Program-made: the position numbers and the translations under genes
Assembly: GCA_029204225.1 (NCBI GenBank)
Contig: CM055112.1
Span: 44,527,634-44,587,633 of the forward strand
DNA from: Diphasiastrum complanatum
Lineage: Eukaryota > Streptophyta > Lycopodiopsida > Lycopodiales > Lycopodiaceae
Direction: 5' to 3'
DNA: 60,000 bases
Notes under the pieces: model-generated
Seen by the model: only the letters and a program-made list of their open reading frames with translations
The model's database searches: none
Told to the model about the DNA's origin: nothing
Shown here: one piece after another, positions 45,060-56,759 of the stretch
How the letters are laid out: each line of letters begins with the position of its first letter
Numbering within the stretch: position 1 is the first letter of the stretch

Positions 45060-45310
45060 CTTTGACATTGCGGCTTCCTCTGAATTGGTTCGTAATGAAT
45101 TGTATGCTAAAGCCTTGCGGTTCCCCGACGGTTTCCCTTGGCTTTGCTTTGCAACGAGTTGTAGGTAAGGCCTTGTGGTTCTTCCTTGGGTGGTTTTGCT
45201 TCGCTTTGGTGTGACCCGTATGTGAGGCCTTGCAGTTCTTCCCTGGTAGTTTATCTTCTTTTCGCAATGAATCGTAAGTGAATCCTTGCGGTTCTTCCCT
45301 GGCAGTTTTC
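45060..45310 (-). repeat. Minisatellite, period 55-58 bp, four to five copies
   Basis: The unit core 'ggccttgcggttcttccctgg' recurs at about 45111, 45169, 45226 and 45281, with spacers around 'ttgcaacgagttgtaggtaa'. It sits between an RNase H end and the LTR of a copia element. The 128-codon frame over it is a repeat artefact. Confidence 0.8.
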
Positions 45311-45339
45311 CTCCGCGTTCACAACAACCTATGCATCTT

Positions 45340-45545
45340 TCAAGATATTAGTTCAATGCCAAGCTTTAGCTTGAAATCTTGAAAGTTGTCTCTACTTAGC
45401 AACTTCGTAAATACATCAACAACTTGTGTAACAATAGTGCAATGAACCACATCTTTGTCTATGTCTTTTGAACAAAGCTTTTTGCGTATGAAATGGTGAC
45501 TATCAAAAGAAATAATTGATCATTTGGCTTATCTTTCCCCGATTT
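45340..45545 (-). pseudogene. Copia RNase H C-terminus
   Basis: The minus strand reads 'HHFIRKKLCSKDIDKDVVH', then 'VVDVFTKLLSRDNF' and 'LKLGIELIS' before a stop. It is the standard end of copia polyproteins ('HFIREKv...dI.TK.L'). The rest of pol is replaced by an A-family LTR fragment on the right. Confidence 0.75.
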
Positions 45546-45555
45546 CTTTGAATAG

Positions 45556-45776
45556 TGTGAGAAATTGCCAAAAATTGGCAAATTTAGCTTGATCAAAACC
45601 CATGTAGAATAGTGTAAATTTTGTACACAAGTGGGTCCCACAGATGTGAGGCCATGATGCCACGTGAGAAACCCATCCTAGATTAGGTAAGGTCAAGTCT
45701 ATAGGGTTGGTCATGTCATTTTGGTAGTGATTCCTAGATTATAGGACCTACACCCTAAGTTTAAGATGAAAAATTG
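45556..45776 (+). repeat. A-family LTR fragment
   Basis: It starts TGTGAGAAATTGCC and matches the first 220 bp of element A's LTR. Homology ends near 45776. Confidence 0.75.
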
Positions 45777-46800
45777 TGGTACCCTGTTGATGTCATTTAT
45801 CTATTTTATCGTCATTTTTATAGAAAAGTCAAAAATGTGATTATCTATGCAATGCCTAGCTGAGTTTCACCTATTTCTGATATTATGTACCATGGTATTG
45901 TGTTGAGTTGCTGGTTTATGTTGGCAAGGCTTATTTGAGGCCCAGTTCTAAGGTCAAGATATTACATATATGGTATTGGCTGCTAAAGGCTGTCTTCTAT
46001 TCTCAAGGCCACAACTTAAGTAAAATAAGCAAAGTGCTATGGCCTAGTTCTAAAGACCAAAGGTCAAGTATCTGAGTTTATTGAAGGGTAGATTCAAACT
46101 TTTTCACCTATGTATTTTGAAGGACAGCTATCAACATTTTCAAAGACACTATTGCATTTTCTAACCTTATCTTTCAAAGAGCACCCTTCATTTTAAAGCC
46201 AAGGCCCAACCTTCTTCCTCAATAACAATTGTTGAGGCAACATCGAACTTTTGTTTCTTCATTCGAAGGCCTACTCTATAGTTGAAGGGTATGTCTTCCC
46301 CTAAAGATAATTCATGGGACCATCGTCCAGAGTGGAGCTATTGCCTATCTTTTGAGCACTCGAAGGTACCGGCTGGTGGATCTATTGAGACTTTCTCTCT
46401 CTATGGAACTACTGTCGGGCCCTCGCATCAGGCACTCGCATCAGCACTCGAACATTTATAAACACGTAATTATCAGGGCTGGCCGATTATGTGTTAAAAA
46501 TAGGCACCGAAATAAGCCAAAATGAGCACCCCCCAGCGTATGAAACCATTTTTGTCTGATGATTGTATGGCACATTTCCTACTGTACGTACAAAAATACA
46601 GTACATTTCAAAAATTATACGACCCATATGACAATGTAAACAGATCAGAAATTTAAATCGAAAATCCATTCCACTTTAAATTTTGGGATTGTCAAAAACC
46701 TGTATCTCCAAATCTGATTGACGATAACAAAATTACTACTCCTTGAACACATCATTAAGCTGCGAACTACAGCAACTGAAACCAAAAGTATTCTTCAAAA
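45777..46800. other. Unassigned stretch
   Basis: No gene or domain recognised. 46429-46452 has a short direct repeat (ctcgcatcag...). Composition is ordinary for the window. Confidence 0.35.
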
Positions 46801-46990
46801 CCCCAGCGCTACTGTGTTTTGTAGATAAAAGGCAGACAAACAAACATTGTGGACAATCATTTGTATACAGTTGTCCAAAGCTCTGTGTACAAACACAGAG
46901 AGTCAGGTAATTGTCAAAAGCTCTGTGTACAAACAAAGAGAGTGAAACCCCAGCGCTCAGTGTGTTTTGTAGATAAAAGGCAGACCGAAG
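46801..46990. repeat. Tandem duplication, period 147 bp, with nested 40-bp repeat
   Basis: 'ccccagcgct' followed by 'tgtgttttgtagataaaagg' occurs at 46801 and 46948. Within the unit 'aaagctctgtgtacaaaca' occurs at 46877 and about 46916. Copies are nearly identical, so the duplication is recent. Confidence 0.75.
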
Positions 46991-47364
46991 ACCACTGCCT
47001 GCATGAACCTTCGTTCACAGAGCTTTTAAAAACTATATTGCAGCCATCCTTAGGAATTGAACAAGCACGAACCATTCTTCCTTGCCAACCAGTTTTAAGA
47101 TTTGCAAATTATAAGCAAAAACCATGAGGAAACAACCCAAAAAACCTAACACCCACAAAAGTCAATCCCGCTGCCAAGTGAAGCAAGCTTTTCAATAATT
47201 CCGTCCTTATCCAGAGAAAGAATCTGAAAGCGTAAACAGATGAATCTTCAACAAAGTGGGGCTGATTTCATGCTCCCATGTCTGCGATCCTGAAGCCCGA
47301 TGACCCGCAAGCACTAATGCATTGCAATTGGAGGAAGGAATGCATGAAGTTACTGTATTAGAGA
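46991..47364. other. Unassigned stretch
   Basis: No gene; it ends where the gypsy fragment begins. Confidence 0.3.
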
Positions 47365-47591
47365 CATTGCGCGAATATGGCCAACCAAAAGTGACCAGTA
47401 AACCTTGGATCGAGATTGTTCACAATGTCACTTGGTATCTATAAAGTCTAAACAGACGCTCTACAACTACTTGAGCAAAATCAGATGCAATTTTAGCGGT
47501 CATTACCAAAATTAACATAGCCGATTGGGTAAGATGGCCAGTCATTACCAAAATTCCACTAACATGTTTATTCATTCGGGGTAATTTTACC
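47365..47591 (-). pseudogene. Ty3/gypsy integrase fragment, second copy
   Basis: It matches 2277-2490: the minus strand again reads a 'RFTGHFW'-like end and 'ASDFAQVVVE' before the LTR. The junction of LTR, short leader and integrase is the same as in the first copy. Confidence 0.7.
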
Positions 47592-48206
47592 ATGATCTAA
47601 GTCCTCTGTCTTATTGATCAGGTATCTCCTAGAGTTTGAGTTATGATTTGCCAATCCCAACTCTCCAGATTCCCAAGACCATACCATATCATAAGAGTGC
47701 ATCACAATTTTTAAAAGACACATGAGTTGTTCCAAAAAGTCCTTTCCATCTGGAAAGTTTCAGACTCACATACGGTGCCTATAAAAGGATTGTAATCCAA
47801 AAAAGGGTCTTACTTTAGCCATGGCACAAAGTGTCATTCCAAAGTTAGGGTCCAATCTAGAATACGTCTAGAATTTACTCTTAAGTTCTAATCTAGAATA
47901 ACTTAAGATTTACCTGAATCTCAATACATGAAGTTCTAACTTTTGGCAACCAACAACTATCCAACTCTCTTGAGTCTTCCGAGATAACATTCTATTCTTT
48001 TCGATCGGGAAAAGAAAAGGCCAAAAGTTCACATGTATTCTATGCACATAAACCTTTAAATGAATCCAAACTTGACCCATAAAGGTTGCGACTTATAAGC
48101 AATACATTTCAACAATAATATCCATAAGTAAGATCATATTGTTGATTCAAAACAACTACCTCAGAAGTAGCGCTTCTGACTCAGTTAGTTGTATCGAATT
48201 TAGAAA
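47592..48206 (-). repeat. Ty3/gypsy LTR, second copy (partial)
   Basis: About 615 bp match 2491-3110 of the first gypsy LTR. The outer 70 bp are missing; similarity stops at 'gaatttagaa'. Confidence 0.75.
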
Positions 48207-48598
48207 ATATTTAAATGTCTAGGTGTGGTACCAAAACACCACATTTAATCTGATTCTAAATCAATTCTAGGTCAGTAAGCAATTTTTAATGAGAAATTAC
48301 TATAACCTAGCGAGAAATTGTCTCTACACAATTCTCATTCAATATGCCTATGTTTTAACGACTAGTTTGTGCATGCAAATAAATTTAGTTCAAGGAATCC
48401 TTTGTAGATCCACAAGATGTAAAAGTTTGTACAAAAGGTTTATGATCACACAAAGATTCACTTCTCAACTGGAGATTACCTCAAAAGAATATATTGCTAG
48501 CATGAATTTCCTTCCTTACATCAACCCATGGATCTCAGTCCTCACTAAGATCAGGTTGATTACCACCAACAAGGAATAGGTTTTAACAAACCACCCTT
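48207..48598. other. Unassigned stretch
   Basis: It contains an open plus-strand frame (48289-48579, 96 codons) without any recognisable feature, which I do not call as a gene. Confidence 0.3.
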
Positions 48599-49268
48599 TT
48601 GCAATAGAATTCCATAGTTCTGACACAAACTAAGTAGAGAAACAAGAGAAGAGTGGATCTTACCCTCAGAATACTCACCCTATGCTTGCATTGCCTTGTT
48701 AGCATCCATATTCATGCTAGTAGGAAGAAGCCTTAGCATCGACTAGATGGGAGACAGCCATAGCCGCTGTGCTAGAGGGAGCTTTAGTTGGAATTAGATG
48801 CCAAAGAGCTAACATTGGCACCATTGCCACTCTTTTCTAGCTTTCTTTACGTTTTTCAAACTCTTTCTTGCTTGCTGTTTTTTGCTTGTTGCTTTGAATG
48901 TGCTTGCTTTTCGCTTCCTTTTTGCTTTTCGCATCTTCTTTAGGCATCTTCGCTAGGTCTTAGGCTTTTTATATCCCTTTTGCTTGTTGCTTTGCATGTG
49001 CTTGCTTTTTGCATCTGCGCTAGGTTTTAGGCTTTTAACATCTTCGTGACTCCAGTCGAGCGCTCAAGAGAGGATAAATATAGTTGTGGATGCCAAGGAA
49101 AAGGTGGGCAACGGCCATGAAAAAAATTCTATCCAGGGAAGGGAATGATAAAGAAAGAAAGGCTACAGCTCCAAACTCCGGATGTAGGCTCCAAAAAATT
49201 ATTGATCAGTTGATCTCGATGCGCTACCACTCCAAAGGATGAGAGTAAAGCGTTTTAGGCTCCTCTTG
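48599..49268. repeat. Repeat shared with 22068-22163, then a tandem duplication
   Basis: 48599-48694 is the inverted partner of 22068-22163. At 48882-49037 a unit of about 97 bp ('ttgcttgttgctttg.atgtg' to 'ctaggt.ttaggctttt') occurs twice. No gene. Confidence 0.6.
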
Positions 49269-50085
49269 CATGCCACGGGAATCACTAAACTGAGTTATAG
49301 GCAGAACAATTCAAAAATTTTGCAAATTTTATTTCAAAAATTGCCAAACTTCTGATAGCCATAACTTTCTCTACAGGACACTAAATTGGTCGTTGTAAAG
49401 CACGGTACAGAGGGAGAGTGGGTCTACAAGGCACTTGCCATGTCACCCTACCACCTAGGCTTCACACGTGCAAGCAGTAATAGACCAAAAAATAGGTAGG
49501 GGGACACACTTTTTCAAGGTGGTATGTTCAAAAATCCATCTCTAGACCAATTAGCATCTAATTAGAGGTTACAAGCACTCTATTAAGTTCATTAGAGAGG
49601 CATAGAGGCTTCTATTAGGTCTAGCAAGCAATCATAAGTTCAGATCATGCAAAAAATTCGTTTTTGGACACCTTCAACAAGCAAAACTTCAACATAATGG
49701 CGCCTAAGCCTCCCACAACCAAATTGGATGCATGATGGCTCAAAAAAGAGGAAATCCATCACATATTGCCCAATCCTAACCAAACTTCATGAAAGACTTA
49801 GGACAACCTCATTACACCTTTGAAAATGTGCATGGAAATGATTGGCTATGATTTTATGAATTATCACAAAATTAGTCCAAAAATCATCAAAATAACCATG
49901 TCTTTTGACCAATTTTGACAAAAATTTGTGGGTCAAATCCACAAATAAGTGCGATCAGATTTAAATCCTTGTAAACCCATTCCTTTCAAGCACTAAAAGT
50001 TTTTGTTTCAAAATTTGAGAGTTGACATGTAGTGCATGCAATATCCATGCATGTAGTTTTACATGTGTATCCTTGTTGGTAGTTG
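49269..50085 (-). repeat. Dispersed repeat X, copy 3
   Basis: Inverted match of 14985-15835. It abuts the broken 3' end of element D's polyprotein at about 50085, so it may have inserted there or marks a recombination point. Confidence 0.6.
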
Positions 50086-50091
50086 AGTTAA

Positions 50092-53000
50092 CTAAGTAAA
50101 GTGGACTTTCCATGCAAATCCAGTGTAGGAATTTGAGCCTCTTTGATGTAGGGAAACTTTGGCATGTAGTTGCCTAAACAAAGTGATGTCCATGAAGGAT
50201 CTTTCATCATCTTCATTTGGCACTTTTACATCTTGCTCCATTGGTGTGTCAACACTTTTGCATACTTCCATCTTAAACTTCTTCAAAAGACTTTGAGCAT
50301 AGTTTACTTGACTTATAAAGATAAAATCAGACCCTCTAAGTACTTCTATGCCTAAGATGAAGTGAAGACACCCTAGATCTACCATCTTGAACTCTAAGGA
50401 TAGATCTATCTTGATTTTTTCAATACCATCAACACTATTTCCGCTAATGATGATGTCATCTACATAAATGAGTAAAAGTACAATACCAACATCATCAAAC
50501 TTAATGTAAAGAGTGGGATCATATTCACTTTGAACAAAAGAAAGTGAAATAAGATAGCAATGTAGTCTTGAATTCCAAGATCTCGAGGCTTGCTTCAAGC
50601 CATAGATGCTTCTTTGGAGATGGCATACTTTGAACCCTTGTGGCTGCTCCATATAGATATCATCTTCCAAAAAACCATTCAAGAAAGCATTAGAGACATC
50701 CATTTGACATAGAATCCATCCAAAATGTGATGCAAGTGCAATGATTAGCCTTATTGTGACCATCTTGGCCACGGGTGCAAAAGTTTCCTCATAGTCTATC
50801 CCTCTCTCTTGAGCATAACCTTTTGCAACTAATCTTGCTTTATGTTTGTTAACACTCCCATTTGCATTCAACTTAAGCTTGAAGACCCACTTGCATCCTA
50901 TTACATTCCTTTGAGGTCTCTCAACAAGCAACCAAGTTTCATTCTCAATCAAGGCATCATACTCATCCAACATAGCTTTATACCATTCTTTGGAGTTCAA
51001 TGCATCTTCAACATTAGATGGTTCTTCAAAACTAGATAAAGCATAAGAAGTGGATGAAATACCCTCAACTTGCTGTCCTTTGCCTTGATATGTGAGCCTT
51101 GATGGCTCCACTTTTGCCCTTGAAGATCTCCTTGGTGTGATAGGTGGGTTTGGTGCTTGCTCCTCCATGAGCTCCTCCTCAAAACCAAGATCTTGCTCCT
51201 CGGCCATCTTCTTCTTGATTGTTGGAGCACTTGAGCCTTTTTCAAGCATATGCATATGATGTTCATCAAAGATGACATCCCTTGAAACAACAAATTTGTT
51301 CAAGGAGGGAGATAGACTTTGTAGCCCTTGCTTGAGCTTGCATATCCAAGCATGATCCCTCTTGTGGAAGATGGATCCTCCTTGGTTTGTTTCCAATGGC
51401 ACATGCACATAAAATATACACCCACAAACTTTCAAGTGATTAAGATTGGGTTTCTTTCCATACAACATCTCATAAGGACTTTTGCCTTCAATTGCTTTGC
51501 AAGACACCCTATTCATCAAGTAGTTTGCACATACAAGAGACTCACCCCAAAAGGATTTGGGCAAACAAGCATCTAATCTTAAAGCCTTAGAACATTCACA
51601 TAATGTTCTATTCCTTCTTTCAGCAACTCCATTTTGTTGAGGAGTGTAAGGACAAGAAATCTCTTTCTTGATCCCTTCCTCCTCACAAAAGGCCTTGAAC
51701 TCATTGGAGATGAATTCTCCACCATTGTCACTTCTAAGAATCTTGATGCTATGATTATGATGCTTTTCCACAAACAACTTGAACTTTACAAAAGTATCAA
51801 ATACTTGAGACTTGAAGGAAAGTAATAACACCCAACAATATCTTGAGTAGTCATCAATGAAGGTTAAAAACATGGATGAACCTCCATTAGATTTGGTGCT
51901 AGCAATGTGCACATCCGAGTGTATGAGTTCAAGAGGATGAGATGACTTTGTGATGGAGTTAGGAAACACCTTCTTATGTGCCTTGGATAAGGCACAAGCT
52001 TCACAAACCTTGTCTTCCTTCCCAATAGACCTTGGTAGGCCTAAAGCATACTCCTCCTTGATCATAGCCTCCATGGAACCCGAGTTGACATGTCCAAGTC
52101 TTTTGTGCCATAAAGTAAAAGTAGATATCTTGCTCTTCTCGGCCAACATGACAACATTAGTATCCACAAATGCATCCAACTTATAAAGTTTGCCAAGTCT
52201 AGTGCCCTTAGCCACTATCTTACCCTTCTTCTTGATGAAACATTCATTTGAAGCAAAGTCAACATTGAAACCATTGTCTACCATTTGGCCAACACTTAGT
52301 AGATTCTTTGTTATTGTAGGAATGTACAAAACACCTTCTATGTTGATCTTTTTGGAAGATCCTAAGCAAAGGGGAATGCTACCAACTCCTTCAATCTTAC
52401 AAGCTTCATCATTTGCTGTATAGATAGACTTTATAGGTCCATCATAAGATAAGAGAGAAGAGAAAAACTCCCTTTTACTAGTCATGTGTGAACTAGCACC
52501 CGAGTCAATCCACCAAGGATCTTCTCCTTTGAAGCTTGTTGAAGAAAATATGGACATCATGAGAGAGTCCTCATGTGAACTCTCCTCCTCCTCCTCTTTG
52601 CTCATGTTGGCTTGGCTTTGATCTTGCTTCCTCTTGAAGCATTCCGAGGCATAATGCCCCATCTTGCTACAATAGTAGCACTTCACCTTTGATTTGTCCT
52701 TCTTGACTTTGGTGGTTGATGGAGATGCCTTTGAGGGTCCTTCTTGATCCTCAAGCTTTGTAGACTTCTTGAATGTTGATACTTTGCCTTTGGACTTGCC
52801 TTTGCCTTTGGTGAAGAGATCTTGGTCATCTCCACCTTGGATGGAAAGCCTATCCATCCTCTCTTGCATTTGGCTCCTTCTTGATTCCTCGGCCATGAGT
52901 GTGCCTTGGAGTTCTTCAAGTATGGGTAGCTTACCCATAATTGCATATCCCTAAACCAAATTGTCAAATTCAAAGCTTAGTCCATTCAATATGAGTTGAA

Positions 53001-53445
53001 CAAGCTCTTCATCCTTGATAGGATCACCTATAAAAGCTAGCTCTTTGTTCAATTCCTTTACTCTTAGGACAAAAGTATGTGCACTCTCTCCTTTCTTTTG
53101 ATAGCTTCTATAGATTTGATTCTTCAAAGCTAACATTCTAGTTTGGTTCTTGGATTCATAGACCTTTTGCAAAGTCTCCCAAGCATGTTGAGCTGAAGTG
53201 CAATCTCCTACCTCTCTTAAGAGTTCATTTGCAACATTCATTTTTATGCAATGTAGTGCAACATTGCACCTCTTGATGTATTTGGCTTTTTCTTGAGGAT
53301 GAATAGGTTCACCCTCCTTACTATTTACAATCTCCATCAGATCTTGCATGATCATGATGGATTCCATTCTAACTTTCCATATGGAATAGTTAGTTTTGTT
53401 CAGCCTTTCATTAGTATCCAAAAGATATGCATTTATAGATGCCAT
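50092..53445 (-). pseudogene. Element D copia gag-pol polyprotein
   Basis: It starts MASINAYLLDTNERLNK at 53445. The frame is interrupted once: TAG at 52951-52953 in 'FDNLV.GYAIMGK', where relatives have Gln. From there 952 codons stay open. In the 948-residue part: zinc knuckle C87-C90-H95-C100; protease D145 in WWIDSGASSHM; integrase zinc site 'HKRLGHVNSG...CEAC'; integrase catalytic 'HSDV', 'RSDNGGEF' and 'NGVAERRNRT'; reverse transcriptase 'CKWVFKLKLNANG', 'QMDVSNAFLNG' and 'LIYVDDIII' (near 50455-50466). The end shifts frame after 'SFMDITLFRQL', and RNase H is missing. Product: Ty1/copia polyprotein. Youngest-looking element of the window. Confidence 0.9.
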
Positions 53446-54243
53446 CTAGTCTCCTAATCAAGGACTTGACACAAATGAAGGTTACTTCTATTGATTCGAT
53501 TGAAGGTCTACCTTATCCCACTTCTTAGGGACCTGAAAAGATCAGTAATAGACTTCCTATAAAGATCTAAGAATGATCTCTAACAAAATCAAATCATAGA
53601 ATACTAGAAACAATGCACTTGCTTGATTGAAGTAGACAATACTAGTAGAATTGCCCCTCTTTCTATAAAGAACATTAAAGCTTCCAAATGATTTGATCAA
53701 GAGTGAATTTCAGCAACCTAATATACTTCCAAAATCACTTGTAAAAGATCTAAATGGAACTTAATGAGGATGCAACACAATCTACTATCCAATCACAAGC
53801 AAAAAATGATCAAAATTGATGAAAAATTGATCTAATTTGGTGCATAAGTCAAGCAATGGTTGGACTGAACCTAAATCACTTTAGGAGGTGCCTACTACAC
53901 CTTAGAACATCCTTGAAGAGTCCCCAAAACTCTGATCTTCCCTCTCCTTGAATGCTAGAAAGCCTCCTCTATGAAATCACCTCCAAAACTCGCTTAGAAA
54001 TCAATGCTTGGAGCAAGCAAAACTTGCTATCTTGGTAATGTGAATTGAATTCAACTTTGCCTCTGGTTTTAGACACCTAAACACCTGAAAATGAAGTCAC
54101 ACAACACCAATCTCCAATGTATTTGACTCACTTTGAGTTCTAGAATCAATACTAGATGCTAAGATCCAATCTACACAAGATTTAGATCAAAAATTGTGAT
54201 CAAATTGAATGAAAACCAAGGATTTAGCTCATTTCAACCTTTA
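53446..54243 (-). other. Leader of element D
   Basis: Non-coding sequence between primer-binding site and gag, with patches similar to 3617-4391. Confidence 0.65.
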
Positions 54244-54256
54244 GGCTCTGATACCA
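54244..54256 (-). other. Primer-binding site (tRNA-Met), reverse complement
   Basis: ggctctgatacca, an exact match, adjoining the LTR's TG at 54257. Confidence 0.9.
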
Positions 54257-54938
54257 TGTAAAAATTACAGCAAATAAGGATCCTAAAACACTTGAAATGA
54301 TGAGGGAAACAATAGATTATGATTTCATAAGATTAGCACAAGTTGAACCATCAAAATCCATCAAAAATCTATGCTTGAACCTCACTAAATGGCCCAAATC
54401 CTTGAAGAAGGCTTCACACGTGTGAAAGTACGGCCTCCCACAGTCTGAGTACTGTACACCAGACCTACATTCAATCCTATAATCATTAGTAATCACAAGT
54501 ACTCAAATAATTATAAACATAGAGAGCAATTGCACCATTATGAGTGAAAAAACATGAAATTGCTTTATTGATTTTGGTGAGATATCATCACCTATATATA
54601 CATGATCCATCACGGTTTTGGGCAGGTATGAGTAGCCCTAAACCTATCCCTAATGCTAATTTTGGTGGATCTTTCATCCTTACCAAGTTAGGGTTGGAAT
54701 CTTGGAGATCCCTCAACAATGCAAAAACTACCAAAAATAGCTCCTATTTTTTCTCCCTTGTATCTAAGCATAATTTGGACTCATTCCAAAGGTTCTAACA
54801 CTTAGGTCTACTTGAGAACATCCTTATGAATGGAATCCTATGCTATTTGGCACGTGTGACAAGCCACATCATGACCATCTAACTATTTACAAGTCATATG
54901 ACCAAAACTAGTCAAGCTAGAATTGCGAATTTTTAACA
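54257..54938 (-). repeat. 5' LTR of element D
   Basis: 682 bp from TGTAAAAATTACAGC to GAATTTTTAACA (plus-strand view), with TG...CA termini. The palindrome TTCACACGTGTGAA lies at about 54413. A partial homologue is at 4405-4709. The 3' LTR is not in the window, so the outer end (54938) is placed from the terminal motif only. Confidence 0.75.
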
Positions 54939-55193
54939 CTGAGTTTTATGTGTTGATTTTTTCTCTCTACCCGAGAGCAGGCTAAATTTTTCTCCATAGT
55001 GAGCACTTAGAGTAATTTCTGATATCCATTTCTCATAGTAAGAAGTTAGTTTTTTTAGTCTGATGTATGCCATTGTGCTCTTGTCTTAGATTTTTCAAGT
55101 AATCTGTTCATTGATCAATCTTGTGCAATCACAACACCTCATAAAGATCCTATAACATGTGTGGTGAAGTTCACACGTGCTAAAAACTTCACA
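54939..55193 (+). repeat. 3' part of a plus-strand LTR
   Basis: The stretch ends CTTCACA and is followed by a primer-binding site, so it is the end of a 5' LTR in plus orientation. Its start is not defined; element D may have inserted into it. It carries CACACGTGC near 55171. Confidence 0.5.
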
Positions 55194-55205
55194 TGGTGTC
55201 AGAGC
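55194..55205 (+). other. Primer-binding site (tRNA-Met variant)
   Basis: TGGTGTCAGAGC has one mismatch to TGGTATCAGAGC and follows an LTR-like CA. Confidence 0.7.
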
Positions 55206-55499
55206 TTCATGCTTTGAAGAGGTGAGGGTGTATACATCGGAACATAAGTGCTTTTGCTTGCAAGAACTTAGATTTGGGAGAGAAATTCAAACTCACTGAC
55301 AAACAAGCCATCTGTGGATCATAAGTGAATCAAATCAAGCCTGATCTGCTCCAGATGAGCCTTGTACGGACAAAGAGCTCACACGTGTGAAATCAGCCCT
55401 CTTTGTTTGAGTGCTACTTCTCAAGGAATGATCCAAATTTGATGTTCTATAGCCTGTTGGATAGGTATTGAAGAGTATATTGTGCTGCTCGAGTTTCTA
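55206..55499 (+). other. Leader of a lost plus-strand copia element
   Basis: Non-coding. It includes CACACGTGTGAAA at about 55389. No gag follows; the sequence changes into a minus-strand integrase fragment. Confidence 0.4.
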
Positions 55500-55850
55500 A
55501 ATCAATTTGATTTGTTTGCTTTGAAAGTAAGAAAAACATCATAAACCATGGGTTTAGAAGACAATATATAGATCCAAGAATATCTTGTATAATCATCTAC
55601 AAAGGAAACAAGAAATTTGCTCCTCTTTTTCTCTTAGTTGATGAGAAATGAACATCAAAATGCACGAGTTCAAATGGTTGCTTTGTTTTGATGCTGGATC
55701 TAGGAAAAGGCCGACTGTGTGATTATGCAAGAACACAAGCTTCACAAGGTAGAAGCTCATTTGACAATGTCTTTGGTAGTCCAACAACTTTTCCTTCCTT
55801 GACCATAGATTGCATGGCTTTGAAAGGATGTCCCAATCCAAGCTCTTTCT
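55500..55850 (-). pseudogene. Copia integrase N-terminal fragment
   Basis: The minus strand reads 'GHPFKAMQSMVKEGKVVGLP', 'NELLPCEACVLAQSHSRPFP', 'FELVHFDVHF' (first catalytic Asp), and 'LVSFVDDYTRYSW' with frame changes. This is the zinc-binding domain and start of the core. Asp is in HFDV where D has HSDV. Confidence 0.75.
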
Positions 55851-55910
55851 AATGGCACCATGTTTGTCTCAATTGGAGCTACAAATAAAAAGTTAGACTG
55901 TTTTAAAAAG

Positions 55911-55993
55911 AAACCTAATATCGATTCAACGCGTGGATGGCCTGTTTAGCCAGTTAGATAGCACATCTGCACGTTGAACCGATATTAGGGTTT
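55911..55993. repeat. Short inverted repeat (hairpin), MITE-like
   Basis: TAATATCGATTCAACGCG at 55916 and CACGTTGAACCGATATTA ending at 55987 pair over about 18 bp, with AAACC/GGGTTT extending the stem outward and a loop of about 36 nt. Such a unit could be a small non-autonomous DNA element or a small-RNA precursor. Confidence 0.55.
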
Positions 55994-56317
55994 GGAAAGC
56001 TCTTGCATCACCTGGAAATACAAAGGATAAGTGAATGAGCACACACTAGCGCAATTATGCCCGCCGGTTCTAGATGTCAGTTGCACATTTTTCCAAGGGC
56101 ATGGGACCTCTCAGAGCACTTTTCAAAGGGAAAATGTACAATATTATCACATTTGCTTATGGAAATTAAGGCTACATGTTAACCATATAAGTTGGGCGGC
56201 GGGCAGTTCTAGAATCATAAAAAACAAGCATAGATGTTCCCGGAAGTTTTCTCTCTCTTGTTAATGTTTCTCTATGGTCAAACTTCTTAAAGGGCCCATT
56301 TTGAGCCCATATTTTTC

Positions 56318-56750
56318 CTAATGATTCAGAGTACATCCTACTTTGAACACTTCACATACTTCTCTTCTTCTTGACTTGTGACTACCTCCCTCACCAAGTC
56401 TCTTAATAGAACCATTTGATCCACTCTCTTTATGAAGACATGTGACTGCACTTGCTGCAAAAATGAATTTCTTGGACTCTTCACAAAAGAATGTAGAAGA
56501 ACCATCTCCTTCATGAATGCACTTAGCAACATCTTTTTTCATATATCATCAAAGAAATCATTAACAACAATCTTTTCCAAGGAAGAACCTTCACCACCAT
56601 TGATGAAGTTAGCTCTTTCCTTATCTTTTGCATGTTTGTACTTGCCATGAAGAACCATTGAAACACCATCATTACCCTCAAGACTAGCCAAGTTAGCACA
56701 AAGATGAACATCTCCAAGAAGCATATTAGATCTTGACCTAGATCTAGCAT
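56318..56750 (-). pseudogene. Coding-like remnant, probably copia-associated
   Basis: Two overlapping frames read 'NMLLGDVHLCANLASLEGND', 'GKYKHAKDKERANFINGGEG' and, after a frameshift near 56541, 'VAKCIHEGDGSSTFFCEESK' and 'CLHKESGSNGSIKRLGEGGS'. Composition is protein-like and internally repetitive. I do not recognise a family. It may be a spacer region between protease and integrase similar in position to the novel part of element A. Confidence 0.3.
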
Positions 56751-56759
56751 AAGGAAGCT

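Noticed and set aside
44881-45267. 128-codon minus-strand frame with repeated Lys/His residues
   Set aside because: It covers the 55-58 bp minisatellite downstream of an RNase H stop, so it is untranslated sequence.
48289-48579. 96-codon plus-strand frame
   Set aside because: No domain, no splice signals and no second copy; length is within chance for this composition.
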